DNA from: Rosa chinensis
Lineage: Eukaryota; Streptophyta; Magnoliopsida; Rosales; Rosaceae
Reading direction: 5' to 3'
Length of the DNA stretch: 64,000 nucleotides
Assembly (NCBI RefSeq): GCF_002994745.2
Contig: NC_037093.1
Span: 15,201,555-15,265,554, forward strand
Position numbers and translations under genes: made by a program. This document shows positions 31,891 to 45,228 of the stretch, piece after piece (the first letter of the stretch is position 1; every line of letters begins with the position of its first letter). The notes below the pieces were generated by a model. The model did no database searches. It saw only the letters and a program-made list of their open reading frames with translations, and was not told where the DNA came from.

Positions 31891-32462
31891 AATCATTGAT
31901 TCTGAGGAGAAGTTCTGGTGACATATGGTAATTTTGCAGCTAATGGATTCAAAAGCTATACTTACCTCAAAGACTACGTATAGTCTTTAGATGGTGTTTT
32001 TTTTTTCCTGTTATTCCCTGTTTTACTGTATTTCAAACTTTCACATCAATAAAAAGCTCTCTTTCTCTTCACTATTGTCAGGAAGCTCTCATTGCTTGAT
32101 ATACACTGCATATATTATACTAATAGATACAACTTGGCTCAATTTCAGATCACCAACATTATACAGAAAATTCCACTTCTTATATTAACGGATTAACCTG
32201 CCCCTTTCAAAAAAAAATATTAACCTGCAACTTGCATTCTGTCTTTCTTCCCTTGCTTACTACGTTAGCAGGCTCCTCAGTGAGGTCCTACGTTCAATGT
32301 TCCACATGTGTAAAGAATTCCATGGAGAGAGCTTTAACCGTATCCCCTTTTCGGCTCGGAGAGGTGACACTCCCTGCCACCTTTTTTCTATCCAAAAAAA
32401 AGAACCAATACCATCCTAAATTCTTTCAATTCAGCCTCCTCACTCATCCTCAATCAAACACC
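31891..32462 (+). other. 5' flank and leader of the TNL gene
   Basis: No separate gene. A reading frame open from 32232 joins the TNL frame, but its upstream part resembles no TNL and contains an A-run at 32394-32401, so it is treated as leader. A promoter could not be fixed with confidence. Confidence 0.4.
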
Positions 32463-35400
32463 ATGGATCTGAGCAAACCTCAATTCGGAGCCTCTTCCTC
32501 TTCCTCTTCTTCTTCCACCCATTCGTTCACACACGATGTCTTTCTGAGCTTCAAAGGTGAGGATACGCGCAACAATTTCACAGGCCATTTGCACAGCATT
32601 TTGGTTAACAGGGGATTTGAGACCTTCATAGATGATGGGCTTCCGAAAGGAGAAGATATATCACAAGAGCTTCTCGAAGTAATTGAGAGATCAAAGATTT
32701 CCGTAGTTGTATTTTCTGCGAACTATGCATCTTCAAAGTGGTGCTTGGATGAACTTGTCAAGATCATTCAATGTAAAGAATCCAAGCACCAAATCGTTTA
32801 TCCAGTTTTCTACAAGGTAGATCCGTCGAAGATACGATACCAGAAGGGCCAGGTTGGTGAGCAATTGGCTCACCTTAGCGAATACGCGGATAACTTAAAG
32901 AAGGTGGAGAGTTGGAAGGCAGCTCTTAGAAAAGCAGCAACTTTGTCTGGGTGGCACATCTTGGAAGAAGGGTACGTATGTTCAATCTCAAGCATCTCAA
33001 CTTTATAATGCATATCCCATTAGCAGATAGTTAACTTAGTTAACAGAGTACATAATGTTTAATCTTACCCATGCATCAATAGTTTCACTAACTAATGGAC
33101 TAGAATTAGAGTATACTCTTGAATATGATTTAGTTTGTCATTGATTCGTCCCCTTAAAAACCGAACATATAGGAAAGTTTAAACTAATTATTTCATATCC
33201 ATGGTTTTACATTTGTAGGCATGAAGCGAATGTAATTGATGAAATTGTTAAAGAGATATCATCGACCAAAATAATGAAATGCACCCCTTTAAATGTGGCA
33301 ACATATCCTGTTGGAATTAAATCTCGTGTAGAAGACATACTTGAGTACTTAAATGTAGGGCAAGACAATCCTCACATGGTAGGGATATGGGGAATTGGCG
33401 GAATAGGAAAGTCAACACTTGCAAAAGCTGTTTACAATTCAATTAGCCATGAGTTTGAACACAGCTGTTTCTTGAGGATTGTTAAAGAAGCATCATTTTC
33501 AGATGGAGGTCTTGTCCAGCTACAAAACGATTTTCTTTCTAAAATAGAGAGGAATCCACCTAAGGTGACCAATGTTGATGAAGGAATCACTGTGCTGAAG
33601 CAAAAACTAAGCCAGAAAAGGGTTCTTTTAGTTCTTGATAATGTGAACCACTTGGATCAGTTAAGAGCACTTGCTGGAGGGTGTGATTGGTTTGGTCCAA
33701 GTAGTAGAATTATCATAACAACAAGAGATACAAATTTGCTAAATGCTCATGGAGTCAATTTCGATTCAATATATGAGATCAAGGAATTAAATCATCAAGA
33801 TGCTTCAAAGCTCTTCAATTTAAATACATTCAAAAGAGATATATGTCCGGATGAGTTCTTTGAACTTGCAACAGAGGTAATACATTATGCTAAAGGGATT
33901 CCATTAGTTTTGGAAGTTTTGGGGTCAGATCTATGTAGTAAAAAGAATAAGGATGAGTGGAAAGCTGCAGTAGAGTATTACAACAAATATCCTAACCAAG
34001 AGATTCAACAAGCTCTCAAAAGAAGTTACGAGGCATTGGAGGATCAGATGAAAGAAGTTTTTCTTCATATTGCATGTTTCTTTAAAGGTCACAAACAAAG
34101 CTATGTGATAAATGCCCTACAAAGCTGTGACCTCAATCCTATGTATAGTCTCAAAGTCCTCGTAGAAAAGGCCTTAATTAAAATTGTGAAATATAGTGAT
34201 AATGACAATGAGATTTGGATGCATGACCTTCTAGAAGACATGGGAAAAGAAATTGTTCGACAAGAGTCTCCTGATGAGAATGGACGACGCAGTAGACTAT
34301 GGCTATATGAGGATGTTCGCTACGTTCTTGAGGAAAACACCGTAAGTGATATTTAAATTATTTAGCTTTATGATATTTAATACATCATCCCTTATAAAAT
34401 CTTTTTTTTGGGTGAAAATCCCTTATAAATTCTTGAAGAATTTTAAAATTTAATGAAAATATTTAGGAAAAATGGTCCGTACGGTACACCGTCTTTGCCT
34501 CTTTATAACATTTGGTACCTCAACTTTGAAAAATATCAATACGGTACCTGAGATTCCTGCCCCGACCGAGGAATGGTGCATATTGTTGTTAGCTCTGTTA
34601 CGGAGGTTGTCAGGTGACATTTTTTTAAGGGCGCTTTCGTCTATTTGTATCTTAATTAATTTTTCCCCCCTAAGCATTCTCTCTCTCTATGTTCTGTCTT
34701 TTCTTCTTCTTCCTCTCTTCATGCTCATGAACTGAAAATCACAAGTTCACAACAACCACATATTTCTACATCATTCAAAATTCCAAACCCAAAAAAGTGA
34801 CGATAAAAAAAAAAAGGAGGGCAGATTGATGTGTATGAAAGCCTACATCATTTTTTGTTTTGTTTTTCTTTTTCTTTCATTTCACCCAAAACCAGTACAA
34901 ACCTCACCAAGCTTAAAACTTGAATCTCAATATAGGAAAGCCAGCCAATTTTTGGAGATGCAGATTCCAACAAAAAAGAGAGGAAAGAGACAAGTGGGTT
35001 TTGGAAGAAGGTAGGCGTTGGTATGAGAGATAATAGAGGCAAATGGAAAGGACGATGCAGAGTGGAATATCAGATCAATTTCTGGGAACAGCTCCGAACC
35101 AATTGCGTATATAATTCAAAACCACTAATCACTCACTTTACTATGACAAGTTCCAATCACCCCAAAGCCTACATACCCCGACATTGTTGGAGCTCCAGAT
35201 GGAACAAGGAGGGGTTTGAGCAAATTGTTTGGAGCTCCCCAAAACCAATCTCCGCGGCCAAAGCAGCACAAAGAAGCCCAGCAAAAACCCACTTCCAAAA
35301 TCTCATCTTTGCCCGATCCTCATCTTTCTTCAGCTATAAAACAAGTAGCCCAAGATAGTAATGGCGCTGGAGATTCAAGTCAAATGAGAAAGATGGGTTC

Positions 35401-37993
35401 TTTGCAATCTGTTTTCGATCTTCTTCTTCTTCTTCAACCACTCTGCAATTCCTTAGAAGCTAGAATCTCAAACATAATCACCGATCGAATATCAATCTCT
35501 TATGGGATAAAAAAAAACCTCCTGAACTTTGTTTGAAGAGCCAATTTCTCTGATCTGGGCTATGTCCTTGAGCTTATGTAAAAACAAAAACTCATGAATC
35601 TGATTTCACATGACTATTCTTTTGTCTGGGAAAGGAGATTTAATTAAAATGGAGAAGATCGATTGGAAATAATTGAATCATTATTTGGAAGAATTTCGAC
35701 AATATCCGACTTAAGCTCAATGTTTTGTTGGAATTATTCGTTCATCTGGGTTTGTAGACTTCTGGGTTAATTTATGTAAAACCGGTCACCTCCTGACCTA
35801 GTGCTACTGATGCTTTTTGTGGTGGTCGGTTTTGCTGAAGCAACCACCAAATTGGTGGCATATTTGTTCTTGTTTCCGGGTTTCGGTTGCAAACAAAGAC
35901 CCTTTAAGGAACCACCAAGAAAGCTAGAACTGGGTTCTGAAAAATTTATCTTCAACACCAAGACCCGTCTTCACATCCAGAATTGAAAGGGGGAGATGGG
36001 TGCGTAGAGAAAATTTCTGGGTGAAGTGACAGTGAAAATGCAAAGGATGCATTCCTGTAAAAAAAATTATTTTTTTATTATATGAAAAAGAATAACTAAC
36101 AAAAAAAGAGTTTAAAATGTAAATTCATTTTATGTTCAAAATTGCCAGTTGGCAAAAGTCGTAACGAAGCTAACGGCTCTAGATACTTATCTTAAATTGG
36201 GTTGAAAATCTCAGATACCGTATTGATATTTTTCAAAGTTAAGGTACCAAAATTTATAAGGAGGTAAAGACGGGATATTGTATGGACTATTTTCCCAAAT
36301 ATTTATTATGAGAAGAAGTTACTTAATTTAACACAATTGTTTATTAGGGAACGGAGAAAATTAAAGGCATCATGGTAAGACGTGGCTATTTACAACCGAT
36401 AACGTTGAACGCCGGAAGCTGCACAAACTTAAAAAATCTTCAAATTTTTATAGTCGTTGACTTGACATTTCATGGAGAGAGCGTGGATTGGTTGGGGTTG
36501 AGGGTGCTTGACATAGCTGGACGCTGCACTCCACTAGTGAACGAGGGATTGAAGGTATTTGAAAGAATTCGATCACTTTTTATACATATTTTAACTTATC
36601 GATCATTTCAACCTTTTATTTTATTTTATTTTTGGGTTCTCTGTCTCCGAAACAGAATCTGCGATATTTGAAATCTCTCAAATTGTCGGGCTGTGATGGT
36701 CTAACCAGAATTCCCGACTTGTCTGGATTATCAAGTTTAGAGTCTTTGCAGCTGTTTAATTGTGATGATTTAGTTGAAGTTGATCCTTCGGTTGGCCGTC
36801 TCGATAAGCTGGTCATTTTGAAACTCTGGAATTGTGAAAAGCTCCGGATGTTTCAAGAGAGGATCAACATGAAATCTTTGGAAACTCTGGATCTATCTGG
36901 TTGCAGGAATCTTAAGTTGTTCCCTGAAATTGAGGGAGACATGAAGTCTTTGAATCGCCTGGATCTAAGTGCCACTGACATCAAAGAGTTACCTTGGTCA
37001 GTTGGAAATCTCACTGGCCTTAAATCCTTGTCTCTATATTGGTGTGATAACCTTACAGATGTACCATCGAGCATTTTCTATGGATTGCAACGTCTGGAGG
37101 ATCTTGATATAGGGCACTGCTCTAACCTTGTTACATTTCCAACAAAGTCAGAATCACTTCCTCCTCCACCGGTCTTTTCAACTAACCTCACTTCCAGATT
37201 ACAAGTTCATCTGAACGGTTGCGACCGGCTTGAAGAAATTTCAGAATTTCCACTAGAAATAGATGGCTTATTTGTGAGTGGTTGTGGGTCATTAGAAAGA
37301 ATTTCAAAGTTGTCAAAAATTTTGGAGGGTAAAGATTCAAAAATGTTCGGTCGGTTGGACCTCACTGACTGCCGGAGACTCTGCGATAATCTGGCTCGCG
37401 GAGTGGTACCAGAGGTTGAAGTTGACAAGCGACTATTTCGTATGCCAACAATGACATCATCACCATTTGCGGGAAGCAAAGAATTGATGGGAGAGGCAGA
37501 CAAATTGACGGCTCTGTTAACTCTTTTTTTCTCTTGTCCGAAATCTGAAGAATTCCATGTAGAATTTTCTGCAAGTGCTCCGATTCCAAACTGGTTCACC
37601 TGCCGTCAGGTTGTGAATTACGATGTGAATTGGGATGAGGATGAGGATGGTTCACTGATAAATGAAGAGCATGAGTTTTGCATTGAAATTCCTCAAAACT
37701 CCAATTGGGACAACAAAGGGTTGGCTCTCTGTATTCAATTCGAGTTTATTGGGCTCAATCGTTATTATCCAGTCACTCATTTTGTTTACATCAATGGAAT
37801 AAAGTTTGATGAGACACGCATGTTTGGGGATAAAGTGTGGGTGCATTATATTCCATTCGTTATGTTGAGTGAGTGTGGGATGCCCCCACCAGATGTGTTT
37901 CTAGTTATGTTTCGTCATAAATTCAGAGGAGAGTATTTCAGGGGAAGCTGGGGAGTCCACCTGATCAAAGATTTGGAAGGAGAAGGCCGATGA
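32463..37993 (+). CDS. TIR-NBS-LRR resistance protein with C-JID domain
   Basis: Exons 32463-32971, 33219-34341, 36348-36554 and 36656-37993 join in frame with GT-AG introns to about 1058 codons. This is an intracellular immune receptor. The TIR domain (residues 25-165, DVFLSFKGEDTR) keeps the putative NADase glutamate (E97 in WCLDEL). The NB-ARC has P-loop GIWGIGGIGKST (226-236), kinase-2 VLLVLDNVN (second Asp replaced by Asn), SRIIITTRD, GIPLVLEVLG and MHDL (504-507). LRRs run from about 570 to 880, and a post-LRR C-JID domain lies at about 905-1040 (FSASAPIPNWF). Exon 3 is shorter than usual for TNLs, by roughly 30 residues. The start MDLSKPQ was chosen because it directly precedes the Ser-rich leader and TIR. 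I see no stop or frameshift, so it may be functional. Intron 2 hosts a MULE. Confidence 0.9.
34466..36296. mobile_element. Mutator-like element (MULE) in TNL intron 2
   Basis: A 1831-bp element flanked by the perfect 9-bp target duplication AAATATTTA (34457-34465 and 36297-36305), diagnostic of MULEs. Terminal inverted repeats of about 100 bp start GGAAAAATGGTCC on the left and GGGAAAATAGTCC on the right, and share TTTGAAAAATATCAATACGG. No transposase is seen. It lies wholly inside intron 2, so it should be spliced out. Confidence 0.9.
35766..35961 (-). pseudogene. Possible captured plastid-protein fragment in the MULE
   Basis: The minus-strand frame reads FSEPSSSFLGGSLKGLCLQP, then NLVVASA and SGGDRFYIN before a stop. 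The composition (Ser-rich, basic, then VVASA) is that of a chloroplast transit peptide. The end recalls the start of DUF4336 proteins, but this is a weak recollection. If right, the MULE is a Pack-MULE. Confidence 0.3.
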
Positions 37994-40377
37994 TAGTCCA
38001 GCTGACTTCCAGTAGGTTCATTATCTTTCTCTTTTTGTCTGTTTTGAGGCTTCTTTTATAGCCTACTATATATCATTCTCAAAATCAAAATCATATTTGA
38101 ATCAGAAACGCATTCTGTTATCCAGGTACAAAACACTTACCTCACAAGAACTACTCCTTTGAAAACATGAAGCTCAATCATCATCATACAATGTTAAGGT
38201 ACTTATTCCCTGTCTCTGAGATAATGGCACGTACATATGGTGTATATATATCATATATTGTTTCTAGTTCTGAACATGCCATGTGTAGCAGAACTAGTCT
38301 AGGTTGAACACTAAAACTTTTCTGAATTTCCTCGACTTACTTCGTTCAGGAGTGTTCAATCTAGAGAAAATGATTGAGTGAGTCTTTGGAATCAAACCAC
38401 AATGGAGTTGATAAGACCTACACCGAGGGTCTCTATGTCTGAATTCCTTGTCTGTTCCAGTTCCAGAGCAGTAAAGGCGCACACATTGATCAATATTTCA
38501 GAAATAAAACGAGAGGTACGCAAAAAGCCTTACCCTTGAACTGATCTTTTGGTTGAAATCACATTTTAGCTGCTTAATTTAGATCTGCTAGAAACATCCA
38601 ATAAGTGGGCTGCTTATAAATTGCTCGAGATTGTATTTGGTAATTGGACCTACTCTGCACTATGGTTGTAGCCTTTGATTTTTGATTGTTTCTTTTTTTT
38701 GTAGGGAAAAATCCTTATGCAATGTCTGTATTAAGTTGAGTTGCGAAGGAACTCGATGCTCCAGATATGGCTGATACAATAGGTAATTGCTCTTTTTGGG
38801 TGAATTAGTTAGCTAGTTGCTAATAATGGATTTTATTAACACTGGAACTTTTGTGTGTATTCAGAGCAAGTGGATTAGGTACTTCACTAGCAAGCAAGGT
38901 TGGACATACCATGGATTTCATTCAGTTTTTCCCTGCGTAGTCAGACACAGCTCAAGAGGGTTTGGTCTCTTTGCGGCTTTGGTAGCGTAGTGAATTCAGG
39001 TCCTCTTCTCCGGTCAATTGTCACTATCCCATTCGCGAGTGTAATGGATTCTGTTTCACAAGTTTACTTCCGATGTGAGTGCACAGTTGGTCTTTGTTCT
39101 GTTTATCTTTAAAAATAATACTGGGAAAGAAAAATTTGCCAACTAAAGGCAGCCTTTGTTCAACCAGGTTTTCCAGACCTTCTGGGTTCTAATGTCTATC
39201 CGAAATTAGTTCAGCATGCTTTTCGCTTGTTTTCATTTTCTTTTAGTATAGGAAATAATGTTTGTGAGTTAATTTACCTTTGTTACTGTGAAGTTCTTGA
39301 TGAATAATCTGATTAAGATGAGAGGAAAACAGCATTTGGGCCTCCTAATAAGAAGGCAATACATGCCTGTTGCAAGTTTGAGTCATCCTTGATAAAGAGG
39401 TTCAAAGGGGTAGAAGAGTTGAGGAAAACAGCATTTGGGCCTCTTAAAAATGTCTGCCCAGATTGAGGAGGACATTGATGCAAAAGAGTTGCTGGCGGGT
39501 GGAAGCATTTCAGCAAGAGCTTATATTGGAACAACATAGTGATGGATCAACATATATAAAATGCTGAGGTGAACTATATATTCCCTTTGAATTAACAATT
39601 AGGGATGGTTTATGAGTTGTTATCATCTGATTAATTATGACTAAATTCTTATCTTTATCTAAGCTGGTACAGATTTTTAAGGGCCCAGCAAGTGTGGGAT
39701 GATATGCTCAACTTGAGGAAGGAATTTTTCTGTTCAACTGTGGTACAGATTTCTGCTTCCATTGGAGCTTTTTAGTTGAGACAGTCTCGTTTGACTACTT
39801 TTAAACTTCTTTCTTTGTTTATTTTGTAGACAGACTGATCTAATCAGTGGGATGCCAAACTGATCGAGATTTAATTAGTTTAGGACTGGATTTTACTCTA
39901 CACTCATCTTTGCAACTCTTGATATTTGACAAGGTGAAAATCAGCAATGTTGTTCTCTTAATGCGAGCTAAGATGAATCTAGATCTCTAGTCGAGACAAT
40001 AATGAATCACTGAGTTTAGGTAACTTCTTTTTCTATAAGTGACCACTGCAGACAATCTTTGCAATATGTATTAAAGGTTGGTCTTATGGGATTTGAACTT
40101 TTGAAGGTGCTGTCTCCTAATTACATGCGCACAATGATCTATGTAGAATGCATTGTAAAGTGATTTAAAGAAGATTTTAGATTTTTGCTAGCAGCCTTGC
40201 CTGGTGTATTACATCCCGACTTTTCCGGTCAATTCTCAGCATTACCAGAAGCAGTCTGGAAGTGCCAACATGGATTCTTCATCATACATCTGCGTACCAA
40301 TGTGAGTAAACTGTTTTTCTTTGTTCTGTTGCAGTTTGTCATTGCAATTCTTTCTTCCACAATTACTGTAGGTCTTT
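37994..40377. other. Downstream region of the TNL, no gene identified
   Basis: About 2.4 kb. Plus-strand coding-like scraps occur near 38705-38790, 39330-39530 (a 21-base phrase around ACAGCATTTGGGCCTC is repeated at about 39328 and 39425) and 40190-40300 (GVLHPDFSGQFSALPEAVWK), but stops separate them and I do not recognise the protein. They may be the remains of one decayed gene. Confidence 0.4.
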
Positions 40378-40574
40378 GATAGTAATATATGTTCAGCAAA
40401 GTTGTCCAGTCCTTTTGGCAATCGTTGATTTTAGCTGTCTACCTCATTGTTGTAGGCAATCAGTTTGATTTTGCACAGCTCGTGTCTTAGAGAGACCATG
40501 ATCCTACCTCTGCAGTAAGAATACGAAACCTGCACGACTACTTTAAATACTCAATATAGCCAAAACCTCCAACA

Positions 40575-40895
40575 TGTTTAAGGACAAGCATAAATTAACA
40601 GGGAGAGGGAGAGATTAATTGTGTGTTTATTCTTCTCACAATGAAGGGTTTATATCGGAATACAAGCTAGTGTGAATGCTCTAAGAAAAACTCAATTTGA
40701 TAACTAAGATCATCATCAAACAACACCACATGGTTGCTTCAATGATGATATCTGTCATGCTTGTTATCTCTTTGCATGCTTTATGCCACACAAATCTTCA
40801 TACCTACATTTATACACTCAAGTACCATATCTATACACTGATGTACCTATTACATGATATAGACATTTATACTATAATACATTTATACTACAACA
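40575..40895 (-). repeat. 3' LTR of the minus-strand copia element
   Basis: 321 bp, TG to CA on the plus strand. Adjacent polypurine tract on the minus strand (CCAAGGGGGAG, 40896-40906). Confidence 0.9.
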
Positions 40896-42583
40896 CTCCC
40901 CCTTGGATATTTCATGTCAATAGTATTGTCTTGGTCGTGCGCTTCTAAGTTGCCTCGTTAAAAACCTTGCCAAGTAATAAAATCCTGTGGGAAAAAACAA
41001 CCTTGGTCGAAGGAGAAAAAGAGCACAACGCGCGTTGAGTGTGGAGTATGTTTCTGGATACTCCCCCTGATTTAGACTCCTCCTTGTGTCTCCCAAACGT
41101 GGTGCTTCTCTCGTTGCCTCATTAAAAACCTTGTCGAGTAATAAAAACCCTGTGGGACAAAAATAACATTGGTCGAAAGGGAAAAAGAGCACAACACACT
41201 CTTCACGTTTTGAGACCATATATGTAGACATCTCCCTCTCTGATTGATCTTTGAGGAGAGTCTGTTGTTGCTGATTTTATGCTTGGTGTTGTCGCTTTTG
41301 ATGTAGTCTTGCTTCATTTATTCAAAACAAGCAGCATTATCCTAATTGCTTGTAGGCTCATCTGTGGTAGACTTCAAACCACAACTGTTCGAACATGCGT
41401 AACTATAGATCCAATCTATATACATTCACAAACCACTTCGTGAAGAGTAATAATCTCTGCATTGTTTGAAGATATAGCGACTAAGATCTATTCTGTAGAC
41501 ATTCAAGATATCGCGGTCTTACCCATGGTGAACACTTCACCAGTCTGGGAAAACCTTTGTATGGGTCAAGAGATACCCAATATCAGCAAAACCTTCCAAA
41601 ACACTTATGTCGTTTTGGGGTAGGGATAGAAAACGCAGGCCAGCGTTGGCGGCGTTTCTAGTGTGTGATGGGTCTGAATCTATCATCTCTCTGTAGGGAT
41701 AGAATAAGCCCATATCGATCGTACATCTCAAGTTATCGAAAGATATATTTTACACCAATCCAATGGCGTTGTGTTGGCGCAGAGCTATACCTTTAGCTAA
41801 CAAGTTCATGGCAAAATGAGATGTCCAGTCTTGTGCATTGAGCTAAGTACAATAATGCGCTTATTGCACTTTGAGTAAGGCACTTCTGCCTCTAGCACAT
41901 CTTCGTCTGATCATCCTTTAGACGAAGAGGATCATTTTCAGGATCAAGACTACGAACGATTATGGGGTGCTTGAAAGCTTGACCTTGTCAAAATGCCTAA
42001 GCATCTTTCAACACGGTGCTCAAGTTCCAAACCGAGGCATAATCGTGTTTCCCCAAAATTCTTCATCTCAAACTTGGATTTCAAGTGTTCAGCGGTTTCC
42101 CTTAACTCTTTAAGGGTTTCTAATGAAGATCATGTGCAACATGAAAACCGCGATAGAATCCGAAACTTGTTATGGAAACGCGCGGGCATATCCCTTCCCA
42201 ATCAAGTAGTTACTTTAGTGAGCGTTTCAACTTTATTGCAAACGCGCTCCGTGGTCTAGAGCCACTTGATTTGGGTAAATAAAGTTCACTATGAATTTTC
42301 ATGTATATTCCGTATCTAGGTCCCCATAGAGATACGTAGTGACCACATTTATAAGCTGCATGTTCAGTTATTTGGAAACTACCAAACTGACAGGGTAGTG
42401 GAATGTAATGTCATCCATTACGAGATAATATGTCTCATCGCAGTTAATTCCAGGGCGTTTTGTGAGAAGCCTTGCGCCATAAGGTGAGATTGCCATCTCT
42501 TTTTCTCAACACGCTTTCTAACGAAGACTCATTAGTCAATAGGTTTTATGTAAGGAGGTCTTGGCATTACTGGCTCAAAGACC

Positions 42584-42702
42584 TAGGTCTCATCAAAAAA
42601 CCCGCGGATCAAGTGGGCCGATGGAGGCCCGCAAAAACCCTGCCTGGCCCGGCCCATAGGCCCGACCCGCCAAAAGCCCGTTAGGCCCGGCCCGTAAACT
42701 AT

Positions 42703-42740
<38 letters not shown>

Positions 42741-45228
42741 TGATGTGCTCATATTTTCTTATATTTCTATGCCTCTTTCTCTTGGAGTCTTGGTATATAT
42801 GTGTAGTCCTCCTTATTTATGGTTCATTTACGTTAGTTTAGTGTCTTTGTAGGTGTGTTTCAAAGAAAGAAGAAAAGAAGCTAAGCTGAGCTAACTAACA
42901 CAGAAAATTGTTGTGCAGAATACCTAACTTCGCTGAATTACTGGGAACTGCTCGGATGGAATTAGAAGCTGTACTCTATATGCACGGAAAGCCCTATGTG
43001 TCTAGTTTCTGTGGAAATTTAAGGTTTGCGATTCTGACTTTTCTAGGAGTTATGGCAATTTAAGTGAAGGCAGTTCAGCTTGGAAGGAATCTGTGTGTGT
43101 GTGAATTTGTTGTAATTTGGCTTATGGTGAAATTGGAAGTTCTCATACTTCTATATAGAATATGTGCATATATATTCTACATGTCATGAATACGGTTGAC
43201 CGATTCGATCGGATTCAAAAATATGGTGAAATTAGCTAAATTTTTTACCACACTCATAATTTATTATAATAATGTCATCCAACGGTCGGTTTTTCCATTT
43301 TATTTGAATTGATAGAGGTTGTCCTTTGGAGTGTATGATATATAAATATAGGTTTATAAGAGTAATTAAGTTTGACCTAGTTGATCGAATTCGAAACGAG
43401 ACCCAAATTGGCTGGATTTTTTACAACCACCATAAAACATTACAATCTCTCCATCGAGCGGTTGGTTTCTCCAAATTCATCTTCCACTTCATGGTTGCTT
43501 TAGAATGGACCTCAACAATTTAAATGCAATGTATAAGTCATACAACTTTAGGAGGCAAATTGGTATAGGCCAACGTATTTGTAATTAAAATTGAAATTTT
43601 TATCTTATGTCCATGCACATCCATTGATGGAACATTTACATACTTGATGTAAAAAAATAAGCATGTTTCGCGGTCGTTATGTCATCGGTCAACCAAGAAG
43701 ACATATATGTGACAACGGTTGACCAATTCGATCGGATTCGAAAATATGGTGAAATTGGCTAACTTTTTACCACACTCATAATTTATTGTAATAATCAAAT
43801 CCACCGGTCGGTTTTTTCATTTTATTTGAATTTATAGAGGTTGCTCTTTGGAGTGTATGATATATAAATATAGGTTTATAAGAGTAACTAAGTTTGACCT
43901 AGTTGATCGAATTCGAAACGAGAGCTAAATTGGTTGGATTTTTTACAACCACCATAAAACATTACAATCTCTCCATCGAGCGGTTGGTTTCTCCAAATTC
44001 ATCTTCCACTTCATGGTTGCTTTAGAATGGACCTCAACAATTTAAATGCAATGTATAAGTCATACAACTTTATGAGGCAAATTGGTATAGGCCAACGTAT
44101 TTGTAATTAAAATTGAAATTTTTATCTTATGTCCACGCACATCCATTGATGGAACATTTACATACTTGATGTGAAAAAATAAGCACGTTTTGCGGTCGTT
44201 ATGTCATCGGTCAACCAAGAAGACATATAAGTGACAACTGTTGACCAATTCGATCGGATTCGAAAATATGGTAAAATTGGCTAAATTTTTTACCACACTC
44301 ATAATTTATTGTAATAATCACATCCACCGGTCGGTTTTTTCATTTTATTTGAATTTATAGAGGTTGCTCTTTGGAGTGTATGATATATAAATATAGGTTT
44401 ATAAGAGTAACTAAGTTTGACCTAGTTGATCGAATTCGAAACGAGAACTAAATTGGCTGGATTTTTTACAACCACCATAAAACATTACAATCTCTCCATC
44501 AAGCGGTTGATTTCTCCAAATTCATCTTCCACTTCATGGTTGCTTTAGAATGGACCTCAACAATTTAAATGCAATGTATAAGTCATACAACTTTAGGAGG
44601 CAAATTAGTATAGGCCAACGTATTTGTGATTAAAAATTAAAATTTTTATCTTATGTCCACACACATCCATCGATGAAATATTTACAAACGTGATGTAAAA
44701 AAATAAGCAAGTTTTGCAGTCATCACGCCATTGGTCAACCAAGAAAACATGCAAGTGACTATGGTTGACTAATCCGATCGGGTTTGAAACTATGGTGAAA
44801 TTGACTAAATTTTTAACCACACGTATAATTTATTGTAATAATCACATCTAACGGTCGGTTTTCCTATTTTCTTTGAATTGCTAGAGGTTGCTCTTTGGAG
44901 TGTATGATATATAAATATAGATTTATAAAAAATTAGTGTCTTTAAAAATTTATTTATAAATAAATTAGTGTCTATATATAAATATAGATTTGTTCCGTTT
45001 GGTTGTATTTGATCATTATCCAATGAATTTTCAAAGCTTGATTAAAAAAAAAATATTAGTGTCTTTAAATATTTATTTATAAATAAAGTCCGCAAGGCCC
45101 GCTATATATGGACGGGCTTGGATCCTTTGATTTATAATAAAGCCCGGCCCGGCCCGGCCCGCCATTATTTAAAAATGTAACAAGGCCCGGCCCAAGCCCG
45201 CCATGAATGGGCCCGTTGACGAGGCCTA
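42584..45228. mobile_element. hAT-like DNA element nested in the copia element
   Basis: The 2645-bp insert is flanked by the perfect 8-bp duplication CAAAGACC (42576-42583 and 45229-45236), which is hAT-typical. Its ends are short inverted repeats, TAGGTCTCATCAA left and TAGGCCTCGTCAA right (11 of 13 match). The outer 100-150 bases on both sides are rich in GGCCCGGCCC. No transposase is seen. The interior has a (TA)n stretch at 42694-42734 and a tandem array. Confidence 0.85.
43192..44925. repeat. Tandem array of about 523-bp units inside the hAT-like element
   Basis: The phrase GGTTGACCAATTCGATCGG and variants recurs at about 43194, 43717, 44239 and 44763, giving spacings of 522-524 bp. There are three full units and one partial unit. 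Neighbouring units are highly similar; the last is the most diverged. Each unit also holds the complement-like GGTCAACCAAGAAGACAT. No coding signal. Confidence 0.9.

Noticed and set aside
32232..32462. Upstream extension of the TNL first exon
   Set aside because: No TNL similarity; it includes an A-run and lies before the usual start just ahead of the Ser-rich leader.
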